64,000 nt of DNA, from positions 124,001-188,000 of the forward strand of contig CAJTVU010000005.1 of the NCBI GenBank assembly GCA_910580235.1. Reading direction: 5' to 3'. The notes below the pieces were generated by a model that was given only the letters and a program-made list of their open reading frames with translations, did no database searches and was not told the origin of the DNA. This document shows, in pieces, positions 31,943 through 40,378 of this stretch (its first letter is position 1; each line of letters begins with the position of its first letter). Origin of the DNA: an uncultured Dorea sp. GTDB taxonomy: Bacteria; Bacillota; Clostridia; Lachnospirales; Lachnospiraceae. The translations under genes and the position numbers were made by a program.

Positions 31943-33445
31943 ATGAAAAGAAGCACAGTTAATATTTTGGCATCTTATATAGATGCACTTCACCCAATTA
32001 TTTATATTAATCACTTTGATTTCAAAGTAATAGATGATGCAATTTCGCGTGTTGGAGAAAAAGCAAAATGCGTAGAGTTCAATAATGCCCTCGGCCTGGT
32101 GGACTTTAAGACAAAAAGCCCAATGATGGAATGTAATTTAGAGCAATTTTTGAAACTTACAATGGATGATGGGTTTGAACAGGAAACATTTCTTGTGTTA
32201 AAAGATGTTCATGGTGAATTAAACAACCCTAAAATCATCTCTCTTTTAAAGAGAATTGCAGAAAATAATTTGTATAACGATAGTTATAGTGCGACAATTT
32301 TTGTCTTGTCTGAAATAACGGTAATATCTCGTGAATTAGAAAATTATATAACAGTTTTTGATATTCCGTTGCCTACAACCAGTGAAATACATAGTATTAT
32401 CAGCGACTTTATAATAGATATGGATATCATTGTTGAACAGGAAATTATCAATGATATTACACTTTCCTTTAAGGGGCTGAATGAATTTCAGATTAGGCAG
32501 ATATTGAATCTGGCTTATCAGGATGGCGGATGTATAGATAAAGATGACAAGCTCTTAATTTTGAAGGAAAAAGAGCAGTTTATAAAAAAATCAGGAATGC
32601 TGGAAATTGTTAATTTTACGGAAAATATTGAGGATATCGGCGGCCTTGAAAATCTGAAAGAATGGCTTGCCAGAAAAGCAAAAGTATTTGCAAATTTAGA
32701 TAAAGCTATAAAGTTTGGCGTTGATGTTCCAAAAGGAATCATGATTATTGGTATGCCAGGGTGCGGTAAGAGTCTGACAGCGAAGGCAACCGCCAGTTTA
32801 TTTGAAATTCCTTTGGTGCGTCTTGATGTGGGGAGACTTCTTGGGAAATATGTTGGAGAATCAGAAGAAAATATGCGGAAAGCATTGAAACTTTCGGAAG
32901 CAATAAGCCCTTGTGTTCTTTGGATTGATGAGATTGAAAAAGCTTTTGCCGGCGTTGGGAGTGATGGCGGCGGGAATGATGTTACCACAAGATTATTTGG
33001 TCAGTTTTTAACGTGGATACAGGAAAAGGAAAACACGGTTTTTATTGTTGCAACGGCTAATGATATTTCGAGAATGCCGCCAGAATTTTTAAGAAAAGGG
33101 CGTTTTGATGAATTGTTTTTTGTTGATTTGCCAAATGGTGAGGAACGGAGAAAGATTCTGGATATTCACTTGAAAAAACGGAAAAAATGGCATAAAGATA
33201 TAGATTCAATAGCCTTAATAAAAGAAACGGATGGATTTAACGGCGCTGATTTAGAAGCTGTTGTTAAAGATACTATTGAGATGGCATTTATAGACGGCAA
33301 AGATGTGATTACGACAGAGGATTTACTAAAATCTGTAAAAGATACGAAATCCATTTCGAGCACACTAAAAGAAAAAATTAAAGAGATTAAATCAACAATT
33401 GATAAAATTGATATTAAACTGGCGAGTAAAGCTGATATTCATTAG
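31943..33445 (+). CDS. Ycf46-like AAA+ ATPase
   Basis: 500 aa. Residues 1-210 are the degenerate N-terminal domain typical of Ycf46 (LASYIDALHPIIYINHF). The AAA+ core starts with IEDIGGLENLKEWLA; Walker A is GMPGCGKS near 270, Walker B VLWIDEIEKAF near 327, sensor 1 TANDISRMPPEFLRKGRFDE with the arginine finger. The C terminus is Lys-rich. It lies between an unknown protein and a glycine-zipper protein, suggesting that it controls or unfolds the latter. Confidence 0.8.
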   Translation: MKRSTVNILASYIDALHPIIYINHFDFKVIDDAISRVGEKAKCVEFNNALGLVDFKTKSPMMECNLEQFLKLTMDDGFEQETFLVLKDVHGELNNPKIISLLKRIAENNLYNDSYSATIFVLSEITVISRELENYITVFDIPLPTTSEIHSIISDFIIDMDIIVEQEIINDITLSFKGLNEFQIRQILNLAYQDGGCIDKDDKLLILKEKEQFIKKSGMLEIVNFTENIEDIGGLENLKEWLARKAKVFANLDKAIKFGVDVPKGIMIIGMPGCGKSLTAKATASLFEIPLVRLDVGRLLGKYVGESEENMRKALKLSEAISPCVLWIDEIEKAFAGVGSDGGGNDVTTRLFGQFLTWIQEKENTVFIVATANDISRMPPEFLRKGRFDELFFVDLPNGEERRKILDIHLKKRKKWHKDIDSIALIKETDGFNGADLEAVVKDTIEMAFIDGKDVITTEDLLKSVKDTKSISSTLKEKIKEIKSTIDKIDIKLASKADIH

Positions 33446-33459
33446 GAGGAAAGACGGAA

Positions 33460-34977
33460 ATGGACGAAGAGAAGATAAATATACTTCTGCTTGACGAAGA
33501 AGACGGTCCCATATTAATTGAAGAAGAGTGTACAGAGTTGAGACCGATTCTGAAGGAATTCGTAGAATATTATGCCGCAAATAAGGATAAGCCGATTGAA
33601 GATTGGTTAAGTAAGAAATTACAGGAGCATCTTCCAGAAAAAGAGCCTAAAGAAATTATGGGGTTGACAAATGAAATAATTACAACATTAAGAGTTGATG
33701 AAAGAAATCAAAAATCTTTGTCAGAGGCCGTTTCAAATGGTAGAAGCAAGGAAAGTTGGTTTGCGTCATCAACTCAAAGTGCTGTCTCTGGCATGTCTAC
33801 GCAGAATGCGGCAAAATATCTTGTTGACTTGGATAGAGCACTGCAAACTGCTAATATATCTTTACACAAGACAATAACGACACAAGCAGATGTAATAAGT
33901 AAAAATCCGAGATTGGATGGGTTTATCGCAGAACAATATCATGCACAGACATTTAATATGAATGCAGAAGCAGCAGGCAGTCCGTATCGTGCGAAAGTGT
34001 TAGAGCCAACAGGCAAAGGCTATACAAAAAATTCTGTTGATATCGTTATTGTTGACAGTAATGATAAAATCGTAAGACGTTATCAGTCAAAATACTGTAA
34101 GGATGCAAAAGCAACTGCTAAGGCATTTGAACATGGGGATTATAGAGGACAGCAAAAGCTTGTTCCAGAAGGGCAGGAAGGCGCAATCCAAAAGAAAGTT
34201 ACTACTGTAATTGAGGCTCCTGACGGAACAACGAGTAATTCACTTACAAAGTCGCGTGCGGAGCAAATGCGAGATGAGGCGCAGAGTGGAAATTGGAATG
34301 AATTAAATTGGAATGAATATGCCGCAAAGGATCTCGCAGCTGGAATAGGAAAACAGGCGGGATATGCGGCTTTACAAGGCGCAGCAGTAGGTGTTGGTTT
34401 CGATCTTGCACAGAAATTGTGGAATGGAGAGAAAATAGAGGGGGAAGAAGTAGTAGAGACTGCTCTTGAAACAGGCGCTGATTTTGGGATTAAGGCGGCA
34501 ACAGCAGGAGCTTTAAAAGTTGGAATAGAAAAAGAAATTATAACTGTAATCCCAAAAGGGACTCCGGCAGGAACGATTGCTAATATTGCACATGTAGCTA
34601 TTGAAGATGCTAAAGTTGTTGGAAAAATGATGTCTGGGGAATTATCATTTAAAGAAGGTGTTGAAAAAATCGAACAGACAACGGTTGCAACCGCTGCTGG
34701 ATTAACCGCAATGGGAGAAGGAGCGGCCGTAGGGGCAGCCGCTGGAGCTATGTTTGGCCCGGTTGGAGCGGCAGTTGGTGGATTTATAGGTGGAACGGTT
34801 GGCTACATGGCGGGCGCAAAAGCTGGCGAGACTGTTGTTAAAGGTGCTCGGAAAGTGAAAGAGAAAGTAGTCGAGCGTGCGAAGGCCGCTTGGGAAGGAG
34901 TTAAAGATTTGGGAAATAGGGCTTGGGAAGGAGCTAAAAGTATTGCAGGTAGTATTGTCAGTTTTTTTGGATTTTAG
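33460..34977 (+). CDS. Glycine-zipper protein with nuclease-like centre, candidate effector
   Basis: 505 aa, not recognised as a named family. Residues 150-250 look like a compact alpha/beta domain (KNSVDIVIVDSNDKIVRRYQ, then SKYCKDAKATAKAFEHGDYR) with acidic/Gln residues reminiscent of PD-(D/E)XK folds. Residues about 418-457 (GAAVGAAAGAMFGPVGAAVG and onward) form a glycine zipper, the signature of membrane-inserting segments. The C terminus is amphipathic (KVKEKVVERAKAAWEGVKDL). AGGAGGAAAGACGGAA precedes the ATG. A pore-forming or membrane-targeted toxin restrained by the ATPase is an inference. Confidence 0.55.
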   Translation: MDEEKINILLLDEEDGPILIEEECTELRPILKEFVEYYAANKDKPIEDWLSKKLQEHLPEKEPKEIMGLTNEIITTLRVDERNQKSLSEAVSNGRSKESWFASSTQSAVSGMSTQNAAKYLVDLDRALQTANISLHKTITTQADVISKNPRLDGFIAEQYHAQTFNMNAEAAGSPYRAKVLEPTGKGYTKNSVDIVIVDSNDKIVRRYQSKYCKDAKATAKAFEHGDYRGQQKLVPEGQEGAIQKKVTTVIEAPDGTTSNSLTKSRAEQMRDEAQSGNWNELNWNEYAAKDLAAGIGKQAGYAALQGAAVGVGFDLAQKLWNGEKIEGEEVVETALETGADFGIKAATAGALKVGIEKEIITVIPKGTPAGTIANIAHVAIEDAKVVGKMMSGELSFKEGVEKIEQTTVATAAGLTAMGEGAAVGAAAGAMFGPVGAAVGGFIGGTVGYMAGAKAGETVVKGARKVKEKVVERAKAAWEGVKDLGNRAWEGAKSIAGSIVSFFGF

Positions 34978-35159
34978 ACTTTATTTTTATGAAGAAATAT
35001 ATTTGTAGAAATCACATAATAAACAAAGGATATCGATTTCATAAAATTTTTCAGTAAATGGGGTAAGTAAAAGCATATTTTGATAATTATATAGTGGTTA
35101 ATGAGTATTTCAAGTTTATAGAAGATGCAGAAAGTAGAAATGTGTGTGTTTGGCTGTGG

Positions 35160-35175
35160 GTGTCCAAAATGGACC
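35160..35175. promoter_or_regulatory. parS-like palindrome 4
   Basis: GTGTCCA-AAA-TGGACCTC, with 5-bp core arms GTCCA/TGGAC. It lies in the long gene-free stretch 34978-35658. Confidence 0.4.
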
Positions 35176-35280
35176 TCATAAAAAGGCAGAGAATATTAGT
35201 TTAGGATGTTCAATTCTTTCAGGCGGTAAAAATAAAAAAGTTCAATTACATATTATATTCGTGAAACAAATCATTACATT

Positions 35281-35312
35281 GGCAGGAGGCATTCGTCTTC
35301 CTGCCATTCTTT
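35281..35312 (+). terminator. Terminator in the 34978-35658 gap
   Basis: GGCAGGA (35281-35287) pairs with TCCTGCC (35299-35305), extended by a G/C pair inside, followed by ATTCTTTTG. It probably ends the operon of the 31.0-35.0 kb module. Further right, GCCGGGTTT (35547-35555) and AAACCCGGC (35603-35611) form another hairpin just before the DUF932 gene. Confidence 0.55.
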
Positions 35313-35423
35313 TGTTGTTCAGAAAGGAGGCAAAGCATATCTGGGAGATTATTATCACAATCAGGCGGATAGGCAAAACAATCGGAGAAATCATATTACG
35401 GCTTTAAGAAAGGGGGAAGGTGA

Positions 35424-35498
35424 TTGAAAGGCTTAGAGATTACCGCAATTCTGATTATCTGCGGGCTTAGGCTGATGGCGGTTCTGGCAAGTGAATAA
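35424..35498 (+). CDS. Possible small hydrophobic peptide (24 aa)
   Basis: AAGAAAGGGGGAAGGTGA precedes a TTG that opens MKGLEITAILIICGLRLMAV and ends LASE: one membrane helix. It could be a small membrane peptide or chance. No antisense promoter was found. Confidence 0.25.
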   Translation: MKGLEITAILIICGLRLMAVLASE

Positions 35499-35658
35499 CA
35501 AAGATTAACGCTATCAGGTATGGTAATTGCGGGGTACGGAAAATTAGCCGGGTTTGGCAAAAAATGAAAAAGCACCTCAAAATTGTATCACGAAATGAAC
35601 CAAAACCCGGCAAGAAAAAAGAAATCAAAAATACAAACTTTGGAAGGAGAAATCGATT

Positions 35659-36591
35659 ATGGCAGCAAATGTTGAGAGTATGTTTTATGTAAGGGAGAAA
35701 CCCTGGCATGGGTTAGGAGTGAGAGTACAGGAGGCATTGAGTTCTTCTGACGCACTGATTCAGGCGGGCTTGGACTGGAGGGTTCTGCAGGAGCCAATCT
35801 ATACGGAGAGAGAGGAGCTTGTGGAGGGATACAAGGCAAATATCCGGGATACGGACAGAAAGGCATTGGGAGTTGTGACAGACCGTTACAAGGTGATTCA
35901 GAATCAGGAAGCCTTTGCTTTTACCGATGAGCTTTTAGGGGAGGGCGTGCGGTACGAGACAGCAGGAAGCCTGCAGGGAGGCAGGCGGGTATGGCTCCTT
36001 GCACATATGCCCCATGAGTACATTATTTCCGGGGAGAGAATCAGCCCTTATCTGATTTTTTCTAATACTCACGACGGTTCCGGGGCAATCAAAGTAGCCT
36101 TAACGCCCATCCGCGTTGTGTGCCAGAACACATTAAATCTTGCGCTTTCTAATGCAAAGCGTTCCTGGTCTATGATCCATACCGGGAACATACAGAACAA
36201 GCTGGAAGAAGCAAGGGATACGTTGTTTATGGCGGAAAATTACATGGACAGCCTGGGAAAGGAGTTTGAACGCCTCCGCTCTATCACTATGCCGGATAAG
36301 AAAGTGATGGAATATATAGAACTGCTCCTGCCTGTGGAGGAGAACGCAACGCCTCAGCAGAAGAAAAATATCCGCCGTCTTCAGGAGGATATGAAGATCC
36401 GCTATCTTGACGCGCCGGATTTACAAGACGTGGGAAGAAACGCGTACCGCTTTATCAATGCGGTCAGCGACTTTGCCACCCATGCGGAGCCGCTTAGAAA
36501 GACGGCAAATTATAAAGAGAACCTTTTCGCAAGAACCGTAGAAGGGAATCTCCTTATCGACCGGGCTTACCAGTTAGTAAACGCCGCATAA
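35659..36591 (+). CDS. DUF932 (phage/plasmid-like) protein
   Basis: 310 aa. MAANVESMFYVREKPWHGLG is the standard opening and ISPYLIFSNTHDGSGAIKVA and VVCQNTLNLALSNAKRSW are the core motifs. The family is carried by phages, plasmids and ICEs, often near recombination genes as here; molecular role unknown. TTGGAAGGAGAAATCGATT precedes the ATG. A fragment of a second copy survives at 46526, outside the element. Confidence 0.85.
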   Translation: MAANVESMFYVREKPWHGLGVRVQEALSSSDALIQAGLDWRVLQEPIYTEREELVEGYKANIRDTDRKALGVVTDRYKVIQNQEAFAFTDELLGEGVRYETAGSLQGGRRVWLLAHMPHEYIISGERISPYLIFSNTHDGSGAIKVALTPIRVVCQNTLNLALSNAKRSWSMIHTGNIQNKLEEARDTLFMAENYMDSLGKEFERLRSITMPDKKVMEYIELLLPVEENATPQQKKNIRRLQEDMKIRYLDAPDLQDVGRNAYRFINAVSDFATHAEPLRKTANYKENLFARTVEGNLLIDRAYQLVNAA

Positions 36592-36607
36592 AGGAGGACA
36601 GGACAGA

Positions 36608-36961
36608 ATGAACAGAAAGCAGTTAGAAAGAACGTTCCGCTGGAAAATCAGCGGAGAAATTAAGCTCTTTGAGCAACGGATCCTTAAGATGAAAAAGAAA
36701 GAGATTTTTCAGGTCGCCTATCAGATTGACACGATTATCTGTATTTATCAAGTTCTAAAAAATATGAGCGCCTGTATGGAAGAGGAAACGCTAAAAGCGG
36801 GGATTGCAATGCCGGATATTCTGATGTTCTTATATGAGAGGTGGGTGACATATGAAGACGCCCATATGGAAGATATCCAGTACTGTCTGAATGAAGAGAT
36901 GGCAAAGATACTTGAACATTACGGGGAAAAGAGAGCGAAGGAGAAAGGAGGCGTGGCATGA
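36608..36961 (+). CDS. Hypothetical protein of the recombination operon (117 aa)
   Basis: Not recognised; helical, no membrane segment. It lies between DUF932 and YqaJ genes with AAAGGAGGACAGGACAGA ahead of the ATG, and overlaps the YqaJ gene by 4 bp, so it is co-translated with it. Confidence 0.55.
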   Translation: MNRKQLERTFRWKISGEIKLFEQRILKMKKKEIFQVAYQIDTIICIYQVLKNMSACMEEETLKAGIAMPDILMFLYERWVTYEDAHMEDIQYCLNEEMAKILEHYGEKRAKEKGGVA

Positions 36962-37884
36962 AGAAGTTAATAGCGACAAAAGGGCTGGATAAAAAGACGT
37001 GGCTTATGTACCGGAAACGCGGAATCGGCGGTTCTGACGCCGGGGCGGTCTGCGGGTTAAACCCCTACCGTACAGCTATGCAGGTTTACGAGGATAAGAC
37101 GACCGATCTCATAGAGGAGATTGACAACGAGGCTATGCGCCAGGGAAGGGAGTTTGAGGATTATGTGGCAAGGAGATTTATGGAAGCGACCGGCAAGAAA
37201 GTAAGAAGGTCCAATTTCATGTATTATGATGAAGAGTATCCCTTCATGCTTGCGGATGTTGACCGTATGATTGTAGGGGAGAATGCCGGACTGGAATGTA
37301 AAACTGCAAGCCCCTATCTGGCAGATAAATGGAAGGACGGAAAGATTCCCATTTCCTATCAGATCCAGTGCTACCATTATATGTCTGTCTGCAATGCGGA
37401 CGCATGGTATATCGCGGTCATCATCTATGGCAGGGAATTTCGGTACTACCGGATAGGGCGGGACGAGGCAACGCTTTTGGACCTCCGGCAGATAGAGAAG
37501 AACTTTTGGGAGAACCACGTTTTGAAAAGGAGACTGCCCAGGCCGGACGGCTCGGAGCTTGCGGACAAAGTAATCTCCGGGTATTTCAGACAATCCATGA
37601 AAGAGACAAAGCCGCTTACGGGCTTTGATGAAAAATTAGACCGCCGTCAGGAACTGGAGGTTCTTTTGGAAGAAATGACTACGGAAAAGAAGCAGATCGA
37701 GCAGGAGCTAAAGCTGTATCTTGGGGAAGCGGAGGCGGCGGAAAATGCAAATTACCGGGTATCATGGAAGTCTGTAAGCAGCCAGAGGATTGACGAAAAA
37801 AGGCTTAAGGAGGAGCGGCCGGAGGTATACGAGCAGTACCAGAAGACGTTGAATTTCAGGAGATTTACAGTAAAGGCGGCATAA
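36958..37884 (+). CDS. YqaJ-family viral recombinase (exonuclease)
   Basis: 308 aa. YqaJ proteins are lambda-exonuclease-like PD-(D/E)XK nucleases that resect double-strand ends. Visible: RKRGIGGSDAGAVCGLNPYR (substrate-binding start), ADVDRMIVGENAGLECKTAS (catalytic Asp, Glu and Lys) and IQCYHYM. The C-terminal part (ENANYRVSWKSVSSQRIDEK) is helical. Works with the Rad52-like annealing protein encoded next. Confidence 0.85.
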   Translation: MKKLIATKGLDKKTWLMYRKRGIGGSDAGAVCGLNPYRTAMQVYEDKTTDLIEEIDNEAMRQGREFEDYVARRFMEATGKKVRRSNFMYYDEEYPFMLADVDRMIVGENAGLECKTASPYLADKWKDGKIPISYQIQCYHYMSVCNADAWYIAVIIYGREFRYYRIGRDEATLLDLRQIEKNFWENHVLKRRLPRPDGSELADKVISGYFRQSMKETKPLTGFDEKLDRRQELEVLLEEMTTEKKQIEQELKLYLGEAEAAENANYRVSWKSVSSQRIDEKRLKEERPEVYEQYQKTLNFRRFTVKAA

Positions 37885-37929
37885 AAATCGGGGAGGGATG
37901 GGAAGTCTCTCCCTGTTTTGGAGGAGAAG

Positions 37930-38793
37930 ATGACGGCAAAAGAGGAATTAGCAAAGAAAGCAGAAAGCATAAAAGAAAAAGAGATACAGGAACAGAACGG
38001 GAAGGAAGAGGAGCCGGAAAAGAGGAACCCTCAAAGAGAGGCTATTGAATCACCCGCTAAAAGTCAGCCCGTGCTTCGGCTGCTGCGTGCAGACGAGATT
38101 GAGTGCAGGGTAGGGGCGGTGAATGAAAAAGGATTAAGCCTTTTGTTATTTAAGGACGCCCGTGTAGACCAGAAGATTTTAGACGAGACATTCACGCCCT
38201 TCGGCTGGAGAAGGACGCACCAGAGCATTGACGGGAACCTGTACTGTACGGTGGAAATCTGGGATAGGGAAAAACAGCAGTGGATTGCCAAGCAGGACGT
38301 AGGGACCACCAGTTATTCCGAGAAGGAAAAGGGACAGGCTTCGGATTCCTTTAAACGGGCCTGCTTTAACTGGGGGCTTGGAAGAGAACTGTATACCGCC
38401 CCGTTTATCTGGATACCTGCAGGAATTGCCGGTATCCAGCAGAAAGGGGAACGGTACATCACTACGGATCGTTTTTCGGTAGATTTTATTTCTTATAATG
38501 AAGAAAGGGAAATCAACGGGCTTGTCATTTTAAACGGAAAGAGAAATAAGGTATTTGAGTTAAAGCAGAAAGCAGAGCCGCGGAAGAAACAAGAACCAAA
38601 AAAGAAAACCGGAACAAAAGATATAGCAGAGGCACAAAGAAAAGTTTTGGAGGAAGAGCTTGACCGTACCGGGGTAACGATAGAGACGGTCATGGAGAGA
38701 TACCAGATAGAACGCCCGGAGGATATGACGCCGGAGATTTATGAGAAAGCGCTTCAGGGACTGAAAAAGACCAGGACAAAAGCCGCCGCATAG
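37930..38793 (+). CDS. Rad52-like single-strand annealing protein
   Basis: 287 aa. The core (ETFTPFGWRRTHQSIDGNLY, VGTTSYSEKEKGQASDSFKR and ACFNWGLGRELYTAPFIWIP) matches the Rad52/Rad22 annealing family of phages and plasmids. The flanks are Lys/Glu-rich linkers. The ATG at 37930 follows TTGGAGGAGAAG. With YqaJ this is a lambda-Red-like pair for recombination of the element or for capture of new DNA. Confidence 0.8.
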   Translation: MTAKEELAKKAESIKEKEIQEQNGKEEEPEKRNPQREAIESPAKSQPVLRLLRADEIECRVGAVNEKGLSLLLFKDARVDQKILDETFTPFGWRRTHQSIDGNLYCTVEIWDREKQQWIAKQDVGTTSYSEKEKGQASDSFKRACFNWGLGRELYTAPFIWIPAGIAGIQQKGERYITTDRFSVDFISYNEEREINGLVILNGKRNKVFELKQKAEPRKKQEPKKKTGTKDIAEAQRKVLEEELDRTGVTIETVMERYQIERPEDMTPEIYEKALQGLKKTRTKAAA

Positions 38794-38850
38794 CCGATAG
38801 CGGGCAGAGCCGGTAAGTATACAGGGAAGACAGAAGGAGGACTATGATAT

Positions 38851-39183
38851 ATGGAAGAAAATAAAACAGGACAGAGAAAAAGAGAATCAGGAAAGTGTGA
38901 CGAAGGAACTGCAGGAAATATAGAAAATACAGAAAGGACAGGAGAGATGATAATAGAAAGAATTTATGACAAGGTATTTGTCCCCATGAGCGAATCATCA
39001 GGGAGCGCAGATGAGGTGATGAATGAGAGACTGCTTCTTTTGCTTACGGGAGCGGACATAGAGCACATGACGAAAGCGTCCCTGGCAGATTTAATATGTA
39101 AGGGAGCTGTCATCGGCCAGAGAGAGGGATTCATTTCGGGAGTACGCTTTACAGCCCGTCTTCTATGTAACATGCTGTCGTAG
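38851..39183 (+). CDS. Hypothetical helical protein (110 aa)
   Basis: Not recognised. A polar N-terminal 35 residues precede a helical domain (ADLICKGAVIGQREGFISGV). An in-frame ATG at 38947 (MIIERIYDKVF) is an alternative start, with GAAAGGACAGGAG ahead of it. Small proteins of this shape are common in Firmicutes element operons. Confidence 0.5.
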   Translation: MEENKTGQRKRESGKCDEGTAGNIENTERTGEMIIERIYDKVFVPMSESSGSADEVMNERLLLLLTGADIEHMTKASLADLICKGAVIGQREGFISGVRFTARLLCNMLS

Positions 39184-39197
39184 GGGAGGTGGAGAGA

Positions 39198-40085
39198 GTG
39201 GATTATACAACATATAAGGAATCTTTAAAAGATAAAGCCCAGGAGCAGTTAGGGGAGAATGTGTCTGTTTATTATACGGAAATAGTTAAGAATAATGTGA
39301 AGAAAGAAGTATTGGCGCTGCAGACGAAAGGAGAGAATATCACGCCGATGATTCATGTAGACAGTCTTTTAAAGGAGTATGGTTATACTGGAAATATAGA
39401 AGAGAGTATAGAGGCTGTATTGGAGATTTATGAGGAGAGAACGAATGCATTAGCAGGCTTGAAGGGCTTTAAATGGGAAGAGGCTAAGCCTTATGTTAGA
39501 ATCCTGCTGATCCGGTTAGAAGGAAATGAGGAATATCTGAAAGACAGACCCTATAAAAAGGTATTGGATCTGGCAATGATATTTGCCGTACTGCTGAATG
39601 AGAAAGAAGTGGAAGTAGCCGTCCATGTCTCGTGGGCACAGACAGGGGCATGGGGGATTGATGCAGAGGAACTCTACCGGACGGCAATGGATAATCTTAG
39701 AAAAGAGGAATTTGCGATAACGGATATGGCGTCCCTGCTATCTCTGTTTCCGGCTGAGATGGCAGCGGAACTGGAAATGGGCATTGATGTATATATCTTT
39801 TCTACAAAAAACCGAATTCGGGGAGCCAGGGCAATGCTGCGTGCGGATATGTTGAAAACATTTGCAGATGAGAAGGGGTGTAATCTGTTTATGCTGCCCA
39901 GTTCGGTGCATGAGGTTCTGCTCATTTGTGATGAGAAAGGAATCTGTGCGGCGGAACTGAAAGAGATTGTCATGTCTGTTAATGGTGATCCGGATGTCAT
40001 AGCGGCGGAAGAGGTGCTATCAGACTCTGTTTATTATTATGATAGGGAGAAGGAGGAAATTAGAATAGCAGGGGAAAATGTATAA
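39198..40085 (+). CDS. DUF5688-family protein
   Basis: 295 aa. DYTTYKESLKDKAQEQLGEN at the start and NNVKKEVLALQTKGENITPM are typical of DUF5688, frequent in Lachnospiraceae genomes and elements. Central helices are followed by VYIFSTKNRIRGARAML. Function unknown. The GTG at 39198 follows GGGGAGGTGGAGA. Confidence 0.75.
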   Translation: MDYTTYKESLKDKAQEQLGENVSVYYTEIVKNNVKKEVLALQTKGENITPMIHVDSLLKEYGYTGNIEESIEAVLEIYEERTNALAGLKGFKWEEAKPYVRILLIRLEGNEEYLKDRPYKKVLDLAMIFAVLLNEKEVEVAVHVSWAQTGAWGIDAEELYRTAMDNLRKEEFAITDMASLLSLFPAEMAAELEMGIDVYIFSTKNRIRGARAMLRADMLKTFADEKGCNLFMLPSSVHEVLLICDEKGICAAELKEIVMSVNGDPDVIAAEEVLSDSVYYYDREKEEIRIAGENV

Positions 40086-40316
40086 TTTGATTAGAATAAG
40101 GTTTGGTATTTCTGTGAAAAATTGTTACAGTTATTTATCTGTATAAGATATTGTGAATGAAGATAGCCTTTATTGGGAAAGAAATAATGGAAGTATCTAT
40201 ATTGGATGCTTTGGAAGAACCTAAATTAGTTTGAAGAAAAAGTGAAAAAGTGGAATTTCCTTAATATAGAGAAGGAACTTTTTCTGTTATCTGATTGTAC
40301 CAATGGCTATTGTTTG

Positions 40317-40353
40317 CAATGGGAGAGATAGTAAGCCTCTCCCATTGTTGTTT
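40317..40353 (+). terminator. Strong terminator between convergent genes
   Basis: CAATGGGAGAG (40317-40327) pairs with CTCTCCCATTG (40337-40347), followed by TTGTTT. It separates the DUF5688 gene from the convergent 543-aa gene. The stretch 40086-40316 contains no supported gene. Confidence 0.7.
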
Positions 40354-40378
40354 AAGAGAGAGTATTATTTGTGAAGTC

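Noticed and set aside
35144..35407. 87-codon plus-strand frame in the gap after the glycine-zipper gene
   Set aside because: It runs through a parS-like palindrome and a terminator and lacks a ribosome site.
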